The notes beneath the pieces are model-generated. The model was not told the origin of the DNA. It made no database searches and saw only the letters and a program-made list of their open reading frames with translations. A stretch of 64,000 bases of DNA from Chrysoperla carnea (taxonomy: Eukaryota; Arthropoda; Insecta; Neuroptera; Chrysopidae), in NCBI RefSeq assembly GCF_905475395.1, contig NC_058337.1:101984368-102048367 (forward strand), written 5' to 3'. The translations under genes and the position numbers were made by a program. Below, in pieces: positions 62,668 to 64,000 of this stretch (the first letter of the stretch is position 1; each line of letters starts with the position of its first letter).

Positions 62668-63134
62668 GTAGTACAATAAAAGATGTTACAAAACTCGATT
62701 AATAAAGGAAATTGAAAGAAACCGCTCGCATTTTGCTGAAACCTCATGGAATAAGTTTCTTAGGTGTCAAATATTATTAGTAAGGCATGCGTTCGTGGTG
62801 CAAATATTTCTATTTGTTAATAAACAATAAATTTTTAATTCAATGAAACGATCAATGTTAAAGTTCACTTAAAAAATTAATAAATAGGCAACTTATATGA
62901 CATGAATGTTAAGTGTTTGTCAAATTATCGAAAATTATTATACATGTATAAAGTATACGTAATTCAAGTTGCCTATTTATTAATCGTTTCATTGAATTGA
63001 CAATTTATTAACAAATTGAAACATTTGCACTACTAACTTATGTCATACTAATTATATTTGACACCTAAGAAACACATTCCTTGAGGTTTTAGCAAAATGC
63101 GAGCGGTTTCTTTCATCTTTTACTGTACTATGGC
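62668..63134. repeat. Palindromic element (~470 bp)
   Basis: GAAAGAAACCGCTCGCATTT, TTTCTTAGGTGTCAAATATT and AATTCAATGAAACGAT on the left are mirrored on the right (AAATGCGAGCGGTTTCTTTC, ATATTTGACACCTAAGAAAC). The arms contain a few length differences. One arm of the same family lies in intron 1 of the LRR gene. Confidence 0.8.
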
Positions 63135-63448
63135 AGATACCTGATGTCGTAGATTAAGCCGCTTTCATTTTAGAAAAATAATTAGGGTTCTGTACCAAAA
63201 AATTAAAACCCATGAAATTGTGAACAAAAGGGTGGATAAGTGAGGGCAAGGGAAGTGAAGGCTATAACTTGGTTTTAAAGTTTAAATTTGTCAGCGAAGC
63301 GGGTGTTTAACTGCTAATTTTTGTATAATTAATATATTATTATTATACGCAACCAGCTTTACGTTCAGCTCTGACATTAATGTTTGCCAACATTAACGCC
63401 AACATGTTCTCGAGCATATTGGCGGATATGAAACAAATAACGTTTATA
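63135..63448. other. Intergenic DNA, nothing assignable
   Basis: No gene or repeat border that I can support. Confidence 0.4.
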
Positions 63449-63685
63449 AAGCATCTCGTTAGGCATTATAGTATATATATAAGAAGAATTTTAATGGATG
63501 TTCTCATGTATAAGACAAAGAAAGACTCTTCAGACAATTTATTGTGTGTAATGCGACTCCCATCTAAATCAAATGATATGATTGCACGCGCATCATACAC
63601 AATAAATTTTTTGAAGAGTCTTTCTTTGTCTTACATATAATAACGCTCTTCTTACTTCATATATTATAATAGCTAACGAGATACT
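63449..63685. repeat. Palindromic element (~237 bp)
   Basis: ATCTCGTTAGGCATTATAGT...AGACAAAGAAAGACTCTTCA on the left is mirrored by AAGAGTCTTTCTTTGTCTTA...TATTATAATAGCTAACGAGAT on the right, around a ~35 bp centre (about 63555-63588) with CATCTAAATCAAATGATATG. One arm of the family is present at 1105-1196. Confidence 0.8.
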
Positions 63686-64000
63686 TTACAAATGGTATAA
63701 AAATCACGTGCCTTTCCTAGTGCGTAGACATTATGTAAAATTACAAATTTTACTTCTAACTTTTATATATATTATGTGTAAGTATTATTAAATATTGTAT
63801 GTATGTACTTGGCTTAGATCGGCGCTAAAATTAGCCCAACGGGCAGCGAACTATCTGATTATAATATCTCTCCTCCACGCATTGTTTAAACTCATCTAAT
63901 AAAATTAATTATTATATCACAAAACTAACTCATCATCATCGTCTTAATTTTTACAAAGTGAAGAGAAATTTAACTAATCAAAAAATACACTGCAGTGACT
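63686..64000. other. Window end, nothing assignable
   Basis: AT-rich sequence without exon, RNA or repeat structure that I can support. Confidence 0.4.

Noticed and set aside
1-64000. CRISPR array, phage or bacterial operon
   Set aside because: Genes are spliced and eukaryotic; the repeats lack the unique-spacer pattern of CRISPR.

Overview
This is a 64 kb piece of AT-rich insect nuclear DNA. The evidence is spliced genes with GT-AG introns, an insect-type receptor, insect orthologues of general eukaryotic proteins, and many non-autonomous transposons of kinds common in insects. The order or species cannot be fixed from the sequence. There is no bacterial or organellar signal and no CRISPR array.

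Five genes are supported. (1) Plus strand, 17006-22742: a 1522-residue secreted or anchored leucine-rich-repeat protein resembling Drosophila Artichoke. (2) Minus strand, 25724-23530: PSMD7/Rpn8, a proteasome lid subunit, convergent with gene 1. (3) Plus strand, 27068-31579: NOL10, a ribosome-biogenesis WD40 protein in seven exons, divergent from gene 2. (4) Plus strand, 40299-42916, with a likely first coding exon at 36423-36656: a seven-transmembrane protein of the insect gustatory-receptor superfamily, divergent from typical receptors. (5) Minus strand, 52041-48010: MAF1, the RNA polymerase III repressor, in four exons, convergent with gene 4. The exon joins were worked out by hand; every join keeps frame at GT-AG sites and the total lengths fit the families.

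The rest is mostly repeats. They include eight copies of a DINE-1/mini-me-like Helitron relative with a GTCC-type microsatellite, other short Helitron-like elements (one with intact A|TC...CTAG|T borders), a Tigger/pogo-type MITE, a MITE carrying a CACGTG box in three copies, a decayed LINE RNase H tail, a ~316 bp satellite array, and several long palindromic (foldback) elements. The largest foldback, 56637-59719, has arms built of 285 bp tandem units and a DINE-like element in its centre. The flanks 1-17 kb and 53-64 kb are almost wholly repeat-derived or featureless AT-rich DNA; 44-48 kb is unusually free of recognisable repeats.

The genes do not form a pathway. MAF1 and NOL10 both bear on ribosome and translation capacity and PSMD7 on protein turnover, but I see no sign of shared control beyond the divergent PSMD7/NOL10 promoter, which holds a CACGTG-bearing MITE. 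The least described gene is the seven-transmembrane one.
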